This document shows positions 25,701-37,560 of a stretch of DNA of 64,000 bases, piece after piece. The DNA lies in assembly GCF_003073045.1 (NCBI RefSeq), contig NC_037593.1, positions 24,423,868 through 24,487,867 of the forward strand. Reading direction: 5' to 3'. How positions within the stretch are numbered: the stretch's first letter is position 1; every line of letters begins with the position of its first letter. The stretch is from Pomacea canaliculata. Its lineage: Eukaryota > Mollusca > Gastropoda > Architaenioglossa > Ampullariidae. Both the position numbers and the translations under genes were made by a program. The notes under the pieces were generated by a model. It ran no database searches. It was given only the letters and a program-made list of their open reading frames with translations, and was not told the origin of the DNA.

Positions 25701-28700
25701 ACACGTTTATATATAAGTATGCTTAATGTAAATGAGACCAAGATATTCAGCCTCATTATAAATATGAACACTGACTTATTTTAAAATTCCATAATTTTTT
25801 TCGAGTGTTAGTAAACACTTTAGATTTTTTAGAGTTTCAGATATATTGTCCCCAAATTTTGTGAGATAACCTTTTATTTTTCGATGAGTATCATATTCCA
25901 CAGCTTTGCTGGGCACCAAGCGTCGAATGCCTTCGATGTCTAACCTTCCCAGCCATTCACGTGGATATTTTGGGCGAAACATTAAGTTCCTTTTCTTAAG
26001 AATTTCTCCACGCAGAAGTTCAAGAGCCTCTGTTAAGCACTCTGTATTACCTACGAACAAAAAAATTTTGTAAGAAAATCAGCACCAGAATTCCCGCTAT
26101 AATAGCTCTCACTGTTGTCATTATACTTTTCCGTGTTTTTCTTCTTACTATTTTATGTAAAATCGTTGAAAGAGCAAAAAGTTCAGACTGTTAAAGCCAT
26201 TGGACATTCAAAAATCTATTATTCAACAATAAGAATATATCAACTTTTATAATCTACGAAACAAGTGTTATCCTGTTTCTTCAACCATACATAACAATTG
26301 AAATTAAAAACTTTTACAGACCTGGCTGTGTTTTACTGCCAAAACCAATAAGACTCTGAATAATGAAGAGGTAGAGTGTAGATTTGGGACTGTTGATTGT
26401 ACTTCTCCAGTTTCTCACATGCTCTAGAACTGTCTCCAGGTTGTAAACCTAAAGTAAATTGATATTTTACTACATCAGACTCATAAAATTATTTATTCTC
26501 AAGTCTGCTCAAAGATTTTGTTTCTTCTTTGACTGTAACAGATGACATGACCATAGGAGATAAAAGGTTACACGTAACTCTTTAACCAAAGAAAAGTTGT
26601 GTCTCTGACAGTAAGCTAGTATATATGTGCCTGGTGTGAAGAGGACTCCCCTGGTCAGGTAAGCAACTGCCCTCTAACAGCATTAGGACAAACACATTTT
26701 ATGAATAAAAACAAACACACAAACACACACACTCTCTCTCTCACTCTCTGGATCAGTTGATAAAGAGAACGCAGGTTATTTTTATATATGATGATGGACA
26801 GGGTGCGAAGGGTTCTTAATGATCTTTAAGCCTTCTGTTTGGCATGTGATGAGAACTGAATGCAAATGTACTAAAATTCACTGCTCGTAACCCTGGAGGT
26901 TGATTTGACAATTTGTTCAAGCTGGTGTTTATCATGAGCAGTTATACTGTCATACCAAACTATGAAAATCAAACGATGCATTCAATCACTGCATGAAATA
27001 ATCATGCCATGTGCTCTCTAGACTTCACCCCTAAAAGTAGTTTTATTTTCAGTAATAAGACCTTTGATAGTTGTGCCATCAGAGAATTGTGACTATGATA
27101 ATATGGATACTGCTGATGATTATGCTCTAATGAATAGCAAAGAGGATGTTACTCTCCATACAACAGCAAAATCAATCTTCTTATAGATATAAAGTTTGTA
27201 ACCAGTAGCCAAAAATGCAAGTATATGCTCATTCACTGTAATTATGAAGGCTGAGAAATTTAAAAAGGTCATACATCTAGGCCATACTAGATGATCTGTG
27301 AAATTATTTAAATCTACTTGAATTTATACAACTAAAACACATTTGTGCAAAAATGATGTGGAATCCAGAAAAAGTATTTCCACAAGCTGAAAATGAGATC
27401 ATCATGCACAGAAGCTGCAATATCAAATGGTATCATTCAAATACTATTATTCGCTGGTCCGTATAACTGAGGTTTAAAGTTTTTAATATTTTCCTCCCTA
27501 CCTTACAATCCATTACCACCCTTACATTCACACACTATATACACATTCGCTCATACATGCAATAAACTTCATGTATGCAAAAAAGCTATAGCAGCAGTAA
27601 CATTTAAAAAGTATATACTCTTCTATACATGAAGCAGAGATCCCCTATGGACACCGGCTCATGTACTTTGCACAAACTAAAGCTAACACTAATTTACACA
27701 AATAAAAAAATATGCACTTATATCCCTCTATTCACTTTCTTCTAGAGATTGCACATACACTTCTCATATTAAACGCACATTTAGCTTCAGATGATTATTA
27801 ATTGCACACTTTAGGTGCATTACAAAAGAACTGCAAAAAACGCAGGTGTAAGTTAAACAACTAAAAATGGATATAGTCAATAATGAAGTGTGCCATAAGA
27901 TACATAAAATAGTTCTTACTTTGCAATTTGGGTTTCGAATTTCTGACAGCCAGTTGAGGTAGGTCACTTCCAATCTTCGTTTCGGCATATCTTTGTTGCA
28001 GATAATAATCTCCAGATCCTTTACTAAACTGTTGACTTGAGCTGGTGGCATTTTATGTTCTACTGACATGAAATTGTCAGAAAATGTAACATTCAGCTTG
28101 CGGACCATGATATTCAACCTCAGTGAATTCAGATCATTGTCTGTTACATATGCCATCAACTGTGATGTACATGGCATGAAAAGGTTTCTAAACCAGTTTT
28201 CCATCTTGTACAACATTGACATATCAGAAGTATCAAGCACACTGTGACATTCCATGATAAGATCTTCAATCTCCACCACACTGTCAGTAACAAACTTTTT
28301 GTTTTTATCAGTGCTACTGCTGGACAAGTATGCTGTCAGTCCACCCTCAAAGTTGCTCCGAATAAAAGCACAAGCTTTCAGCCGAACTCTAATTTCATCA
28401 ATGTATGTGTACGTATCTTCACACCCTGGTTGTGTGTAAGATCTCGACAGTTCAAAATATTCACATGCTTTGACTGCATTTTGAATAATCTCATCCAATC
28501 TTTCATCAAATGGGGCTTTCTGTGTGGAGACTTCTGAACTCTTATCCACATATTTAGAGATCCGGCGAACAAACACCATTCCATACATATGGTAGACATG
28601 CATCAAAGTTAGTTTCAAGCTGTCTTCTATTTCAGTGGGCTTTCTTTGTCCTTTTCTATCATTGCATAGCTTTAGAGCTATCTGAAAATGTTTTTCGATT

Positions 28701-31700
28701 TCTTTTTCTTGTTCTGGTCTACAGAAAGAGTAAATACGACCCAAATGGGCTCTGAAATTAGGATCCCCTGGGAAAGCTTCACACAGCTTTTCCACCACTT
28801 CAATGCGCCCAGTAAATGGCGGATGTGCATCTACATCATTAACAATTTGTGAAAAATTATCCCTTCCTTTCTTCTTCATGCTTGTCTCTGCCTCATCTGT
28901 GTCATCACCATATTTATTGTCACGGAAAATAAATGTTCTCGTAAGAATGGATACTATTGACTGGGCTGTGACTGAATTTGAACCCTTTCTATTTTTTGAT
29001 GAAGTGTGACTGATGAAATCCAGGCAAAACTTTTTTAAGTTTCGTTTTGCCCCATAGCTCAGTCTTTCACTCATCCCATGACTTTCGGGAGGGCTATCCA
29101 CTCTGTTCAGAATCTGTTCAAGAATTTCTTTAGCAATAATGTAGTGGATGATGCGAATGTGTTGCCCTCTTCCCTCATTTGTGTCTGGAACCACAAACAC
29201 TGTCATCTCTGAAGGAAGGTCATCAATGTCTAGCTTAACATCAGGTTCATAACCCAGAATCCGAGAAAAAAACTGGCAAGGCATTGATGTATGCCCATAG
29301 TAAAATACAAGTGAGAGGAAACCAACACATTTCTGCCATGGTAACATTTCTCCAACATTTTGTTCGAGCTGAAGGTATCCTTTTACGTATGAACGGACAC
29401 CTTTGAACTCATGGCTAAAAACTGTCATTCCATATTCATACATCTGATGATCAATGCCTTCCTGGACATCCATATTAAGATCATTCAGAGCTTTTGTCTT
29501 CTTTTGGTCTTCATCACACACCTTGCTAAACTTGGCCACCAAACCACTTGATTCCGGTTTTGTTACAGTGCCCCTTAAAATAAATTCACTTTTGGTCAGG
29601 TCTGGTTTTCTCCGATCGCTCATCAGAAAAGGATATCTCTGTACATGCAGAATGACAACATATGTATCTTGCAGAAGCATGGACAGCTGTTTTAAGCGTG
29701 GCATATCTTCTCCATCAATCAGCGCTACCACTGGTAGATGAGTCTTGCTACACAAGGACCTTAGGCGTTCTGCTAACTCTTCCAATGGTGACCCAGATCG
29801 CAATCTCACCTGTACACATGGTGCTGTTTTATGCAAGTCCCAGAGAATACGTTGTGCCATGGTGGATCCACCAGATCCTGGAGCATGACTGATTGTAACA
29901 ATCCCACGTTTAAATTCTTGAATGTAGGTCTTTTCTATGTGTTTCTTAACATCATCTGAGCTGCTGCGCTTCACATCCATTGAGTACTCTTCTGTGAGGT
30001 ACCACACATGCCATGGTAAACTTCCTCCACGAAAGAATGTTTCTTTTTCTGAGCTAATTTTTTCCTTTACTGGATAAGGATTTTGTAAGAACAGTATTTC
30101 AAGATCCTGCTTAAGCCATGCATAATCTTCTTCTGAGAGGCTGATGATTTCTGCCCCATCTGCTGCTGGAAGAAGGTATGCATTAGTTGCCTGCTGAACA
30201 TCATTCTCAAAAATTAGGTTAATTTCACTGCAGAGTTCACCAAGGTCAATGCAAAATGTCTCGATATTACCTTTAAAGTCATTCTGCAAGGATTTGACGT
30301 TCAGTGATTCTGCATGGATTGTTCTGTAAGACAAAGGACAAGTTTTGGTTTCATTTCTTCTTCAAGCATTTCCAATTGAAGTGTCTCCAAGAACTTTTTA
30401 ATACATGCTGCCTCTAATTCAGAAGATGGCCATAAGACAAGAATGTTTAAAATTGTGTAGGAAAAAGTAAATGCTGTCAGATGTTGACAAAGTTTTTCAA
30501 CTTTATCACGGACACACTGAAACCAATGAACATGAGTTGAGGCTTCACTGGCTTTTATGCTGTCTGGCTCATCCCTGCGACCTCGCAAGCACCACCACTG
30601 TGTACTCTTTTCTCCAAAGGATGTTGGAGCATGGCACCATGTCTTAAGACTTAGACTTCTTTTCTTTTTGATACTTTCCTCCAGCATGCCCAGAAGACCA
30701 CAATCTCTTCCATAAAAATCAAAATCACAAACAGCCACCCAGGGTGCCTTTGACAGACTTACCACATTCTTGCAACTGATTCCTATTGTGCCACACACAA
30801 GAACAAAATGCCCTTTCTTGAAGTCTGTCATTTTCTTAAGAACTCTTCGCTTCTACACCACCAGACTCTTCTCTGTTTGAAGTTTTGAAACTGTTGTCTT
30901 TTCAGATGATATATGCTTCTGCTTCAATTTTTCTGAATATAGGACAGGGGTGATGCTTTTAGTCAAATGTTCAACTACATTTTCTGAGCACTGAAAGAAA
31001 CTAAAAATTTTATGTTTATCAAATGCATCAGAAACATTCATATTTTGGTGATTCAGTCTTGCCCAAATCTGGTTTTTTTGAAAGGTTGGGGCCATGTCAT
31101 TGCTAATGACAATACTAGGGCCTCCATTGTGGTTTACATCAATTTCTAGCACACCAACCAACTTTTCTTTGTAATTTGTCTCCCTATATGTATAATCTGG
31201 TTCTGGCTGAAAGATACCCCTCTGAAACATTGCTTGGTAGATTCATCCATGCTATTTTCTAGACCTACCAGCTTGTGAGGTTGATCTTCTCTTGCTTTGA
31301 CACCAATAATTATGTATGCAGTGTCTTCTCGTGGTGTGTTTCTCAGGCTTACAATATCTTGCCATAAATTGCTGTCTGTTTCTCATGTATGTTTCTCCAG
31401 ATTCTCTAAAAATGGTAGTGTTACCAGGCGAATTCATAAGAACCTGTTCTATTTTCCTCTGAAGAGGACTTAATTTTGATTTCATCATCGGATCATGTGT
31501 ACATTCTGTTGCTCTTTCTTTTCCAGCCAGTAACTTCTGAGTTTTTTTAACCTTTTTTTCTTCATTTAGTGGTGTCCCTCCAATCCCTTCTTTTTAATCA
31601 TTTTTCTCCACTTTGGCTTTAGTGATACGGCAAATTCTTTTCCATTTGACATATTGACACTAAACAGTGACTCTTCCTTCAAAAGATACTCTAAAAAGTC

Positions 31701-32566
31701 TTGTTTATAGAAATCCTTAAAAGTTAACACTTGACCCAAGCGTTTGCTTAGCTTTTTGCAAAGCTTTTCTCTCCACATCTGCTACTGCTACAGGTTTTGA
31801 CCACTTTGGTCCAAAATTTCAATAATAGCATGGAGTAATAAACTATCATCATGTGATATGGTCTGAATATCTGGAAAAAGCAAAAAATGATGGATGTATA
31901 GTCTTCATTTCATGAAAGCAGGTACTGCAACTTTTAGGAAAAGATTAAAACTTTTAAACTAATGAAAGGGCATAGATGATTCCAAATCTGCAAAATTTGT
32001 TTTAAATAGACTTTATGAAATGATAATTCAAAGTTCCTATTTAAAAGTTAATTCTTAAAAAAAATATTTTGTTCTTTATAAATATATAGTTGATAGACAA
32101 TTTCAAACTTTTAATCATATAAGTAATGTAAATTGAACAATGTGTTTTTCTACAAAATAAACTGAAATGCGATATTTCTTCACCTCACCAGATCTTTGTT
32201 GTCTTGCACCTGTGTCTGTGTGTTCTGAAAGATGTTCATTATCAAAACTTTTTGTAGTTTTTTTAAATCTTTTGGCGCCATCTTTTTCTGTGGTTTCAGG
32301 AGAGGGAGCAGATTTTCTAGATGTGGCTGATCTTTCAGTACAGCTTCACGGAAGATTGAGTAAGCCTGATCAGGTTTATATTTAAGTTTATCGAGGATGA
32401 ACCTTACTTTCTCTTCATCGCCTGATGTTTTCTGTAGCTTGATTTTTTCTTCATGATTAAGAACATTTTTTGAAAATAGAATATCAATGACGCCTGGTTG
32501 TGGGTCAATTTCCTGCACAAGGTCTGCATAGCCGGTCTGGATTATTTTGTATAATGCTTCAATCAT
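22772..32566 (-). CDS. CARD-containing SAMD9-like STAND NTPase (copy 1)
   Basis: Homolog of vertebrate SAMD9/SAMD9L, cytoplasmic antiviral STAND-type proteins. Proposed exons: 32189..32566 (CARD), 27920..31870 (main body), 26322..26448 (127 nt), 25871..26050 (180 nt), 23608..23828 (OB-fold) and 22772..22909 (C-terminus, stop at 22772). Order in the body: a Schlafen/AlbA_2-like part, a SIR2-like part (PWVAVCDFDFYGRDCGLL), a P-loop (HAPGSGGSTMAQRILWDL, lacking the usual lysine), a Walker B-like VVALIDGED, a helical-repeat part, then the OB-fold. The last exon ends with CHKC-x14-CRC. From 30334 down to 27920 the frame is intact for over 800 codons, but from 31870 to 30310 it is broken by several frame changes and in-frame stops. 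Introns (22910..23607, 23829..25870, 26449..27919, 31871..32188) hold no other gene. Either it is a decaying gene or the sequence here has errors. Confidence 0.85.
23262..23560 (+). other. Unassigned coding-like island within an intron
   Basis: Within the last intron of SAMD9-like copy 1, a GC-richer block keeps two overlapping plus-strand frames open, for example one with KECTYSRLYRCRSDEPRL. I recognise no domain. It may be a transposon-derived fragment. Confidence 0.2.
27920..31870 (-). CDS. Main exon of SAMD9-like copy 1
   Basis: Begins after TTTTTCCAG at 31871 and ends at CAAA/GTAAGA at 27920. Disruptions visible by comparison with the plus-strand copy: two in-frame TAG codons at 31782..31790, a frame change near 31566..31600, a gain and then a loss of one base near 31380 and 31228, a TAG at 30853, and a one-base loss near 30310..30334. 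Downstream of 30310 no lesion is seen to the end of the exon. The paralog shares the FKDFY, RNR.QF..DIVSL.NTP, TYRE...KLVG.LEI, KGHFVLVCG and GRD.GLL blocks. Confidence 0.85.
32189..32566 (-). CDS. CARD domain exon
   Basis: A 126-codon exon starting at ATG 32566, shortly after an acceptor TTGCAG. It ends at a donor CTG/GTGAGG at 32189. Residues 1 to about 90 have the six-helix CARD pattern: MIEALYKIIQTGYADLVQEI, then GVIDILFSKNVLNHEEK, then SGDEEKVRFILDKL, then DQAYSIFREAVL and PHLENLL. CARDs are death-fold adaptors that assemble homotypic signalling platforms. The remaining residues are a basic linker. The exon ends in phase 0, whereas the next exon needs phase 1 (as in the plus-strand paralog), a mismatch of one base. 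The link to the SAMD9-like body is therefore likely but not proven. An independent short CARD gene is the alternative. Confidence 0.75.
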
Positions 32567-32619
32567 TTTTCTTTGTCTGCAACAGAAACAATTGATGGCT
32601 CTGGAAGACATAGTTTCAC

Positions 32620-32705
32620 CTGTAGAAGTGTTTGCAGTAGTTCAAGCAAGAGTCAGTCAGCTTCCTGCAGTACCAGTGTACAAGAGGCTGATGCTGCTCC
32701 TGCTA

Positions 32706-32747
<42 letters not shown>

Positions 32748-33800
32748 ACGACGACGACGATGACAATGATGACGATGTTGATGACTGGACTGATGTTTTC
32801 TAACAGCAGGACAGGAATACAGTACTAATGCCAACCATTTCTTTGAAAGCAGACCGATGTGGAGTGTCAAATAGGACAGCTGCGACAATCAGCACAGCAC
32901 CATTGGTGGACTATGGCAATATTAGCTTGGAAGACCGCATCAATATTGTAGATCATCACAAAGTATGGAGGGCTCAACAACAATTGAGAAGGGCTATCAG
33001 GGAAATTCCTAGAAACAATTGAAGCCATGGCAATATTTTTTATGGCCGAAAAGACTTGACACTGGTAAGAGAGAAAATGGGAGACCTAATAAAAAAAATT
33101 GAAGAACTCTATTTAAGGGTTGGTGAACCTGGAACTTTCTATTTGTGTCATTTAACACTGGAATGAGGCACAAGTTTTGTTATTGCTGATAACGTTCACA
33201 GTGCAATTGAAGAAAGGGAAATTACAGACAAGATCATGGCAGTTGGAGTCGACAGCACAGCTGTGAACACTGGGCACCATGGTGGGACAATAGATGTTAG
33301 AGCTTCTACTCGTCGCCCTTTACAATGGTTTATTTGCTTTTTACACTTGCACGAGCTTCCATTCCGAAGCTCTGCAAAACTCTCATTGGTCCAACTGAAG
33401 AACTCACACTGTGGAAAGGACCAACTGGAAAATGCAATGACATCATTGCCACTTTCTTCAGGATTTCGACTCATTGCCGACGGTGATCCTCTTCATGAAA
33501 TCGAAGTCAGTGAAACTTAGTATTGACCAAGCCTACCTGTACAAAATGGTCACAGCTATAAGAAGTGGAAGCATCAATGACGATCTACTGCAGGAAAAGC
33601 CTGGGCCCATCTCGATATCCAGATGGCTGATAACTGCTAGCAGGATATGTAGCTGTATGTGGCAACAGCGCAACCAAGTAACAAACTGTATTCCCTGACA
33701 CACTTCATTGTCTCTTGTTGGACCTACATGGTTAAGAAACAAGTGTACTTGGCCAAGATTTGAGGGGATCGGCTCTTCTAGATTTTGTTTATGTTTTTTG
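32620..33800 (+). pseudogene. Decayed transposon-derived ORF of a multicopy invertebrate family
   Basis: Several plus-strand frames join into one degenerate protein: ISLKADRCGVSNRTAATIST, then YGRKDLTLV, then VGVDSTAVNTGHHGGTIDV, then RRPLQWFICFLHLHELPFR, then ISISRWLITASRI. This order matches an uncharacterised, high-copy protein family in aphids, cnidarians and molluscs, with a D...NTG block reminiscent of hAT-type RNase H-like transposases. An in-frame TGA after LCHLTLE and frame changes near 33020 and 33480 show it is dead. It abuts the CARD exon head to head, so it sits in the promoter or 5' untranslated part of SAMD9-like copy 1. The hAT link is an inference. Confidence 0.6.
32701..32785 (+). 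repeat. (CTG)n(ATG)n(ACG)n compound microsatellite
   Basis: Trinucleotide runs that, in the plus-strand frame, encode polyalanine followed by polyaspartate. They lie within the decayed transposon-derived ORF. Confidence 0.95.
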
Positions 33801-34188
33801 GTCATGCTTCGATTTGGATAAAAGTGTTTGACCTTCATATTTAATGTGCTTCTGCTGCGTTTTCTTCCTCTGCTGGTTCGCAACAGGTCGGTATATAATG
33901 TACATAAATGTTATTTTGAAGTGCAAACTGTTTGGACCTGTTGGCTGGATTCCACTCCGCTATGTTTCACTCGCTTCGTCAGCGATCATGAAGCTACATT
34001 GGGTAAACTGAAGTGATGATCACCCTCTTGCAGTTTCATGTGATAATTTTTTATATTCTCAAGATTACTCAATATCGTCCAAATATTCTCCAGATGTCAC
34101 TAGCATTATTCTCTGGAGTCGTTATCGTTACATATACAGTGATCTTCTTTTACTACCGGAGCGCAGCGAGTCCTCGCGTTGTTCTTCC

Positions 34189-34320
34189 TTCTACATCTTT
34201 GTTACTATTTTGTGATCTTGTTCTACATCTTTGTTAGTATTTTCGCTTTTATTCTACATCTTTGTAATCTTGTTCTACATCTTTGTTAGTATTTTCGATT
34301 TTGTTCTACGTCTTTGTAGG
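34189..34320 (+). repeat. Short tandem repeat, about 32-base unit
   Basis: About four and a half imperfect copies of a unit starting TTCTACATCTTTGTTAGTAT and followed by a TTCG.TTTTG segment. One copy is shortened to about 20 bases. Confidence 0.85.
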
Positions 34321-34811
34321 TTTTCGTTTGAAGGAAATGCTTAGAATTTCGGCTACCTCAAACGGGCATGCACTTATCTGAGAGCCTTAAGACCACTCCA
34401 CGCCCCTCATTCAACAGCGAAGCCGTGGTATAGGTGTGATTCAAAAGTGTTATAGCAGTCCATCTCCAGTAATATCAGAAAGAACGGGGGTCAATGTCAA
34501 TGCCAAGCAGTGAGACATCATGCGCAGAAGACTATAGTGACAGCCAAAGATGACTGACAAGTTGGACAAGTCATGCACCATTTATAAAAACGTCTGCCAG
34601 GACTGTGATCAAACATATTGGGGGAACCTTAGAGAAAATTGAAAATAACACTGAAAGAACGTGAAAGGGAGTCCTTGCCGGGGTGGGGGGAGTTGAATTT
34701 GCATAACAGCGGGTATCATCTCCCCCGAATGACGTCATCGTCTTTGACCGACGGGATTGTTGTTTAGGGACTCAGGGCGACACCAACTGCCGGCAGTCAA
34801 CAACAGTGTCA

Positions 34812-35448
34812 TTAAAGGGATACTCAAGGCTTGTGATAAAAGGCTGTAGCTACGATCAAAACGTTTCAAAAATATATTTAGTTACAATTACAGAGCACGA
34901 GAGCAATACAGGAGAACTAAATGATTCGTTTCTCACTTAATTACCACTTATTAGCATTATTTCGGTAGCTGATGTTTATAAAAATCGGAAAAATCCAGTG
35001 AAATCGACCATTGTGTCCTTCTGGCGAGTAACTGTGATAGCTTCCCGAGATGATCAAGCAGACAAACATGCGTGTGACGTAGGACCAAGACAGACAGCAA
35101 GTGTCGGTGATCATTGCTAGGATTTGAACTCGTGCTCGGTGGTGTCTCGTGAGTTAATTTGGGTTTTAAAGTGAACTTTTCAAAGCACATGTTTTAAAAC
35201 ATGATAGAAAACAGTCTATCTCACTTGATAAGCAGTCTTGGTCATATGTCATAAGGTCACGTGACGGAGAACGCGACTTAGTGTAAGTAAACGAAAGAGT
35301 CCTATGTAATTTCTCTTATTAAACACAACATGCTACAAAACCTTCAACTTTTTCCATATGAACAGACGCGAAAATAGACGAGATTGAAGTGGATCATACT
35401 CTTTACGAAATTCTAAGCAGTTTTATTTTGCCTTTACAATCCCTTTAA
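34812..35448. mobile_element. TTAA-flanked MITE (piggyBac-like)
   Basis: A 637-bp block opens TTAAAGGGATACTCAAGGC and closes GCCTTTACAATCCCTTTAA. After the TTAA at each end, the inward sequences AGGGATACTCAAGGC and AGGGATTGTAAAGGC are near-identical inverted repeats. TTAA targets and short AT/GC-mixed ends are typical of piggyBac-type non-autonomous elements. No transposase frame is present inside. Confidence 0.75.
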
Positions 35449-36949
35449 GTCACATGCCTTGAGTTCACCTCAGAGTGGAGTGAGCTGAATACGCCAGTCA
35501 CTCAGCTTATCATTGCTGACGAAGGCAGAAGGATGCATGCCAAAATCTCCAGTGATTGCTATTTTTTATTTCGCCTCTGTCATACAATTGAACTTTCGAT
35601 TGCTTACATCCTTATTTTGGCTTTGTTGAAGCTGAAACTACATAAATGGATGAATAAAGGTTTATGAGATACGTGTAATAATAATGACTTTCTGTGTGTT
35701 GTGTTTTGTATGTTTTGTATTATTGAATGCGTGAAAAGGGTAACCGCAGAAGGAAAAAAAAATGGCCAGTCGAGGGTGGGTCACTTATGACATGCATTCT
35801 GTTCATACTACAAATCACTAAAACTTTTTGCCTAGCAATTTTCTACAATTTCCACACAAAAAGTTTTTATTATCTGCTATGTATCACAGAAACACGAACA
35901 GATTTACAACAATTTATAAATTTTGCTTGAAACCAAAAGACTTTGTCCTATCCTGATGGCCGTGAGAGTTGACTAAAACTTTAATGTTCCGTGTTGATTT
36001 TTTTTTTACATGCATAAGAATCACATCAACAATTATCTTTTAAACTACATTTATCATTTATGCACACCTCATGCCACATACTTTCAGGAAATATAGCACA
36101 CACAAAAAAAAATTCAAGAGTAGTGAAATTAATTACCCATGACCCATTTCAGGAGTCGAACCGTACTTTTGTTTCAGTGTCACACAGAAACACAATATAG
36201 ACATATTACTCTACATTAAAATTATCCCATGGGTCATAAATATCACTCATGATTAAGGAGATAAATATGTGCATGAAGTCAATCCCAGTGTACAATACAC
36301 ATTATTTACCACGGTATCTTTTTGATACATTATAGACACAGCCGTAGAGATCGGCCATGTTTACAAGAACTGTTGTAGAAATTAAATTACCGAATGAGAA
36401 TGGGTCATTGAAAACATCATACGAGGCAAATTTTACATACAGCCTACAAAGATATATGAGAATGTGAGAAGGTAAAATATAACGTAATGTACATTACCAT
36501 GTTTTCCGTGTTGTACAGTAATAATTATGTCGGGTCCTTGGATTTTTGAGAAAATGTACTAGATCGTTGTGTTCGGTCCTGTACTAGATTAAATTCGTTT
36601 GTATTTGATTTATAGACATCTCTTTCTTTCTATATATCTAAATATTCTACATAAAAATTTTAACTTTAAATGACAGAATGGCAATTAATATATTTAAATG
36701 TACTTTTTACTTAAAGAAGATAATTGCAACGTGCAGATCTAGTAAACCGGAATTTCAGTGTTGCCAAAAATATCTTCTGGGTATTCCCTCACGTTTCGGA
36801 AGTCTGCACTTAAAACGTTCCACTTAAAAAGGAGGTCAACATATCTGATATGTATACAGCACGAAACTATACTAGAAACATGTAGACTTCATTCATAAAA
36901 TGCTCCAGAAAGCCATCAAGGGGTTTTGCACCGATACTGAATAGTAATG
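35449..36949. other. Noncoding
   Basis: AT-rich, no recognisable gene or repeat. Confidence 0.5.
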
Positions 36950-37560
36950 TGTGTGTTCGCGTGTTACTGTGGTTGAGTTCTAGAATGAGAGATATGTGAC
37001 AAAGCTCTTTGTTTAACGAGGTCACGAACTTATATCCCCTGGACAGCTGGCAGACTATTTTTTTTCCCCCTTAACTGCTAGAACGAGGCTCCATACCAGT
37101 AAGCTTCCGGTTTATTCACATTTCAGATTAACTACTAAGACGAGGCATTAAACGACATAGCTTCCGGTTTATTCACATTCTTTGTTACGGCTCGCCGAGA
37201 CTAACAGCGGATCACTTCGCAAGAGGCCAAGAGTGAGGCTCGGCATACAGACATCAGTCCATAAATACACGTCCATGATGCGATGCATGTTAAGACCATA
37301 AAGCTGCTTTTGATTTGGCTCCATGTACATGTGATTGTGATCGTGTGCATGCGTTTGTGCACGCTAGCGAGTGTGTGTGTGGTTTGTGAGTAAAAAAACA
37401 CACACACACACACAGAATGAGAGGTAATGTGTGATAAAGTTCTCCTCTGTGTGTGGTTTGTAAGAAACAGCACACACGCACAGAGAATGAGAAATTATAT
37501 GTGATATGAGATAAAGCTTTCCGTTTAATTAGATGCACGTTGAGAAAGGAAAGCTGTCTT
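36950..37560 (+). repeat. Nested duplications and repeat family C
   Basis: Two duplications overlap here. AGCTTCCGGTTTATTCACAT occurs at about 37103 and again at about 37160. A roughly 75-base unit (GTGTGTGGTTTGT, then a CA run, then GAATGAGA.., then GATAAAG.T.TCC) occurs twice at 37371..37530, with a weaker trace near 36950..37020. The 37125..37275 portion, with GGCTCGCCGAGACTA and ACTTCGCAAGAGGC, is a dispersed repeat also found inverted at 58685..58830. Confidence 0.7.

Noticed and set aside
32573-32803. Acidic polyalanine/polyaspartate protein as a real gene
   Set aside because: The acidic and alanine runs come from a trinucleotide microsatellite within a decayed transposon ORF.
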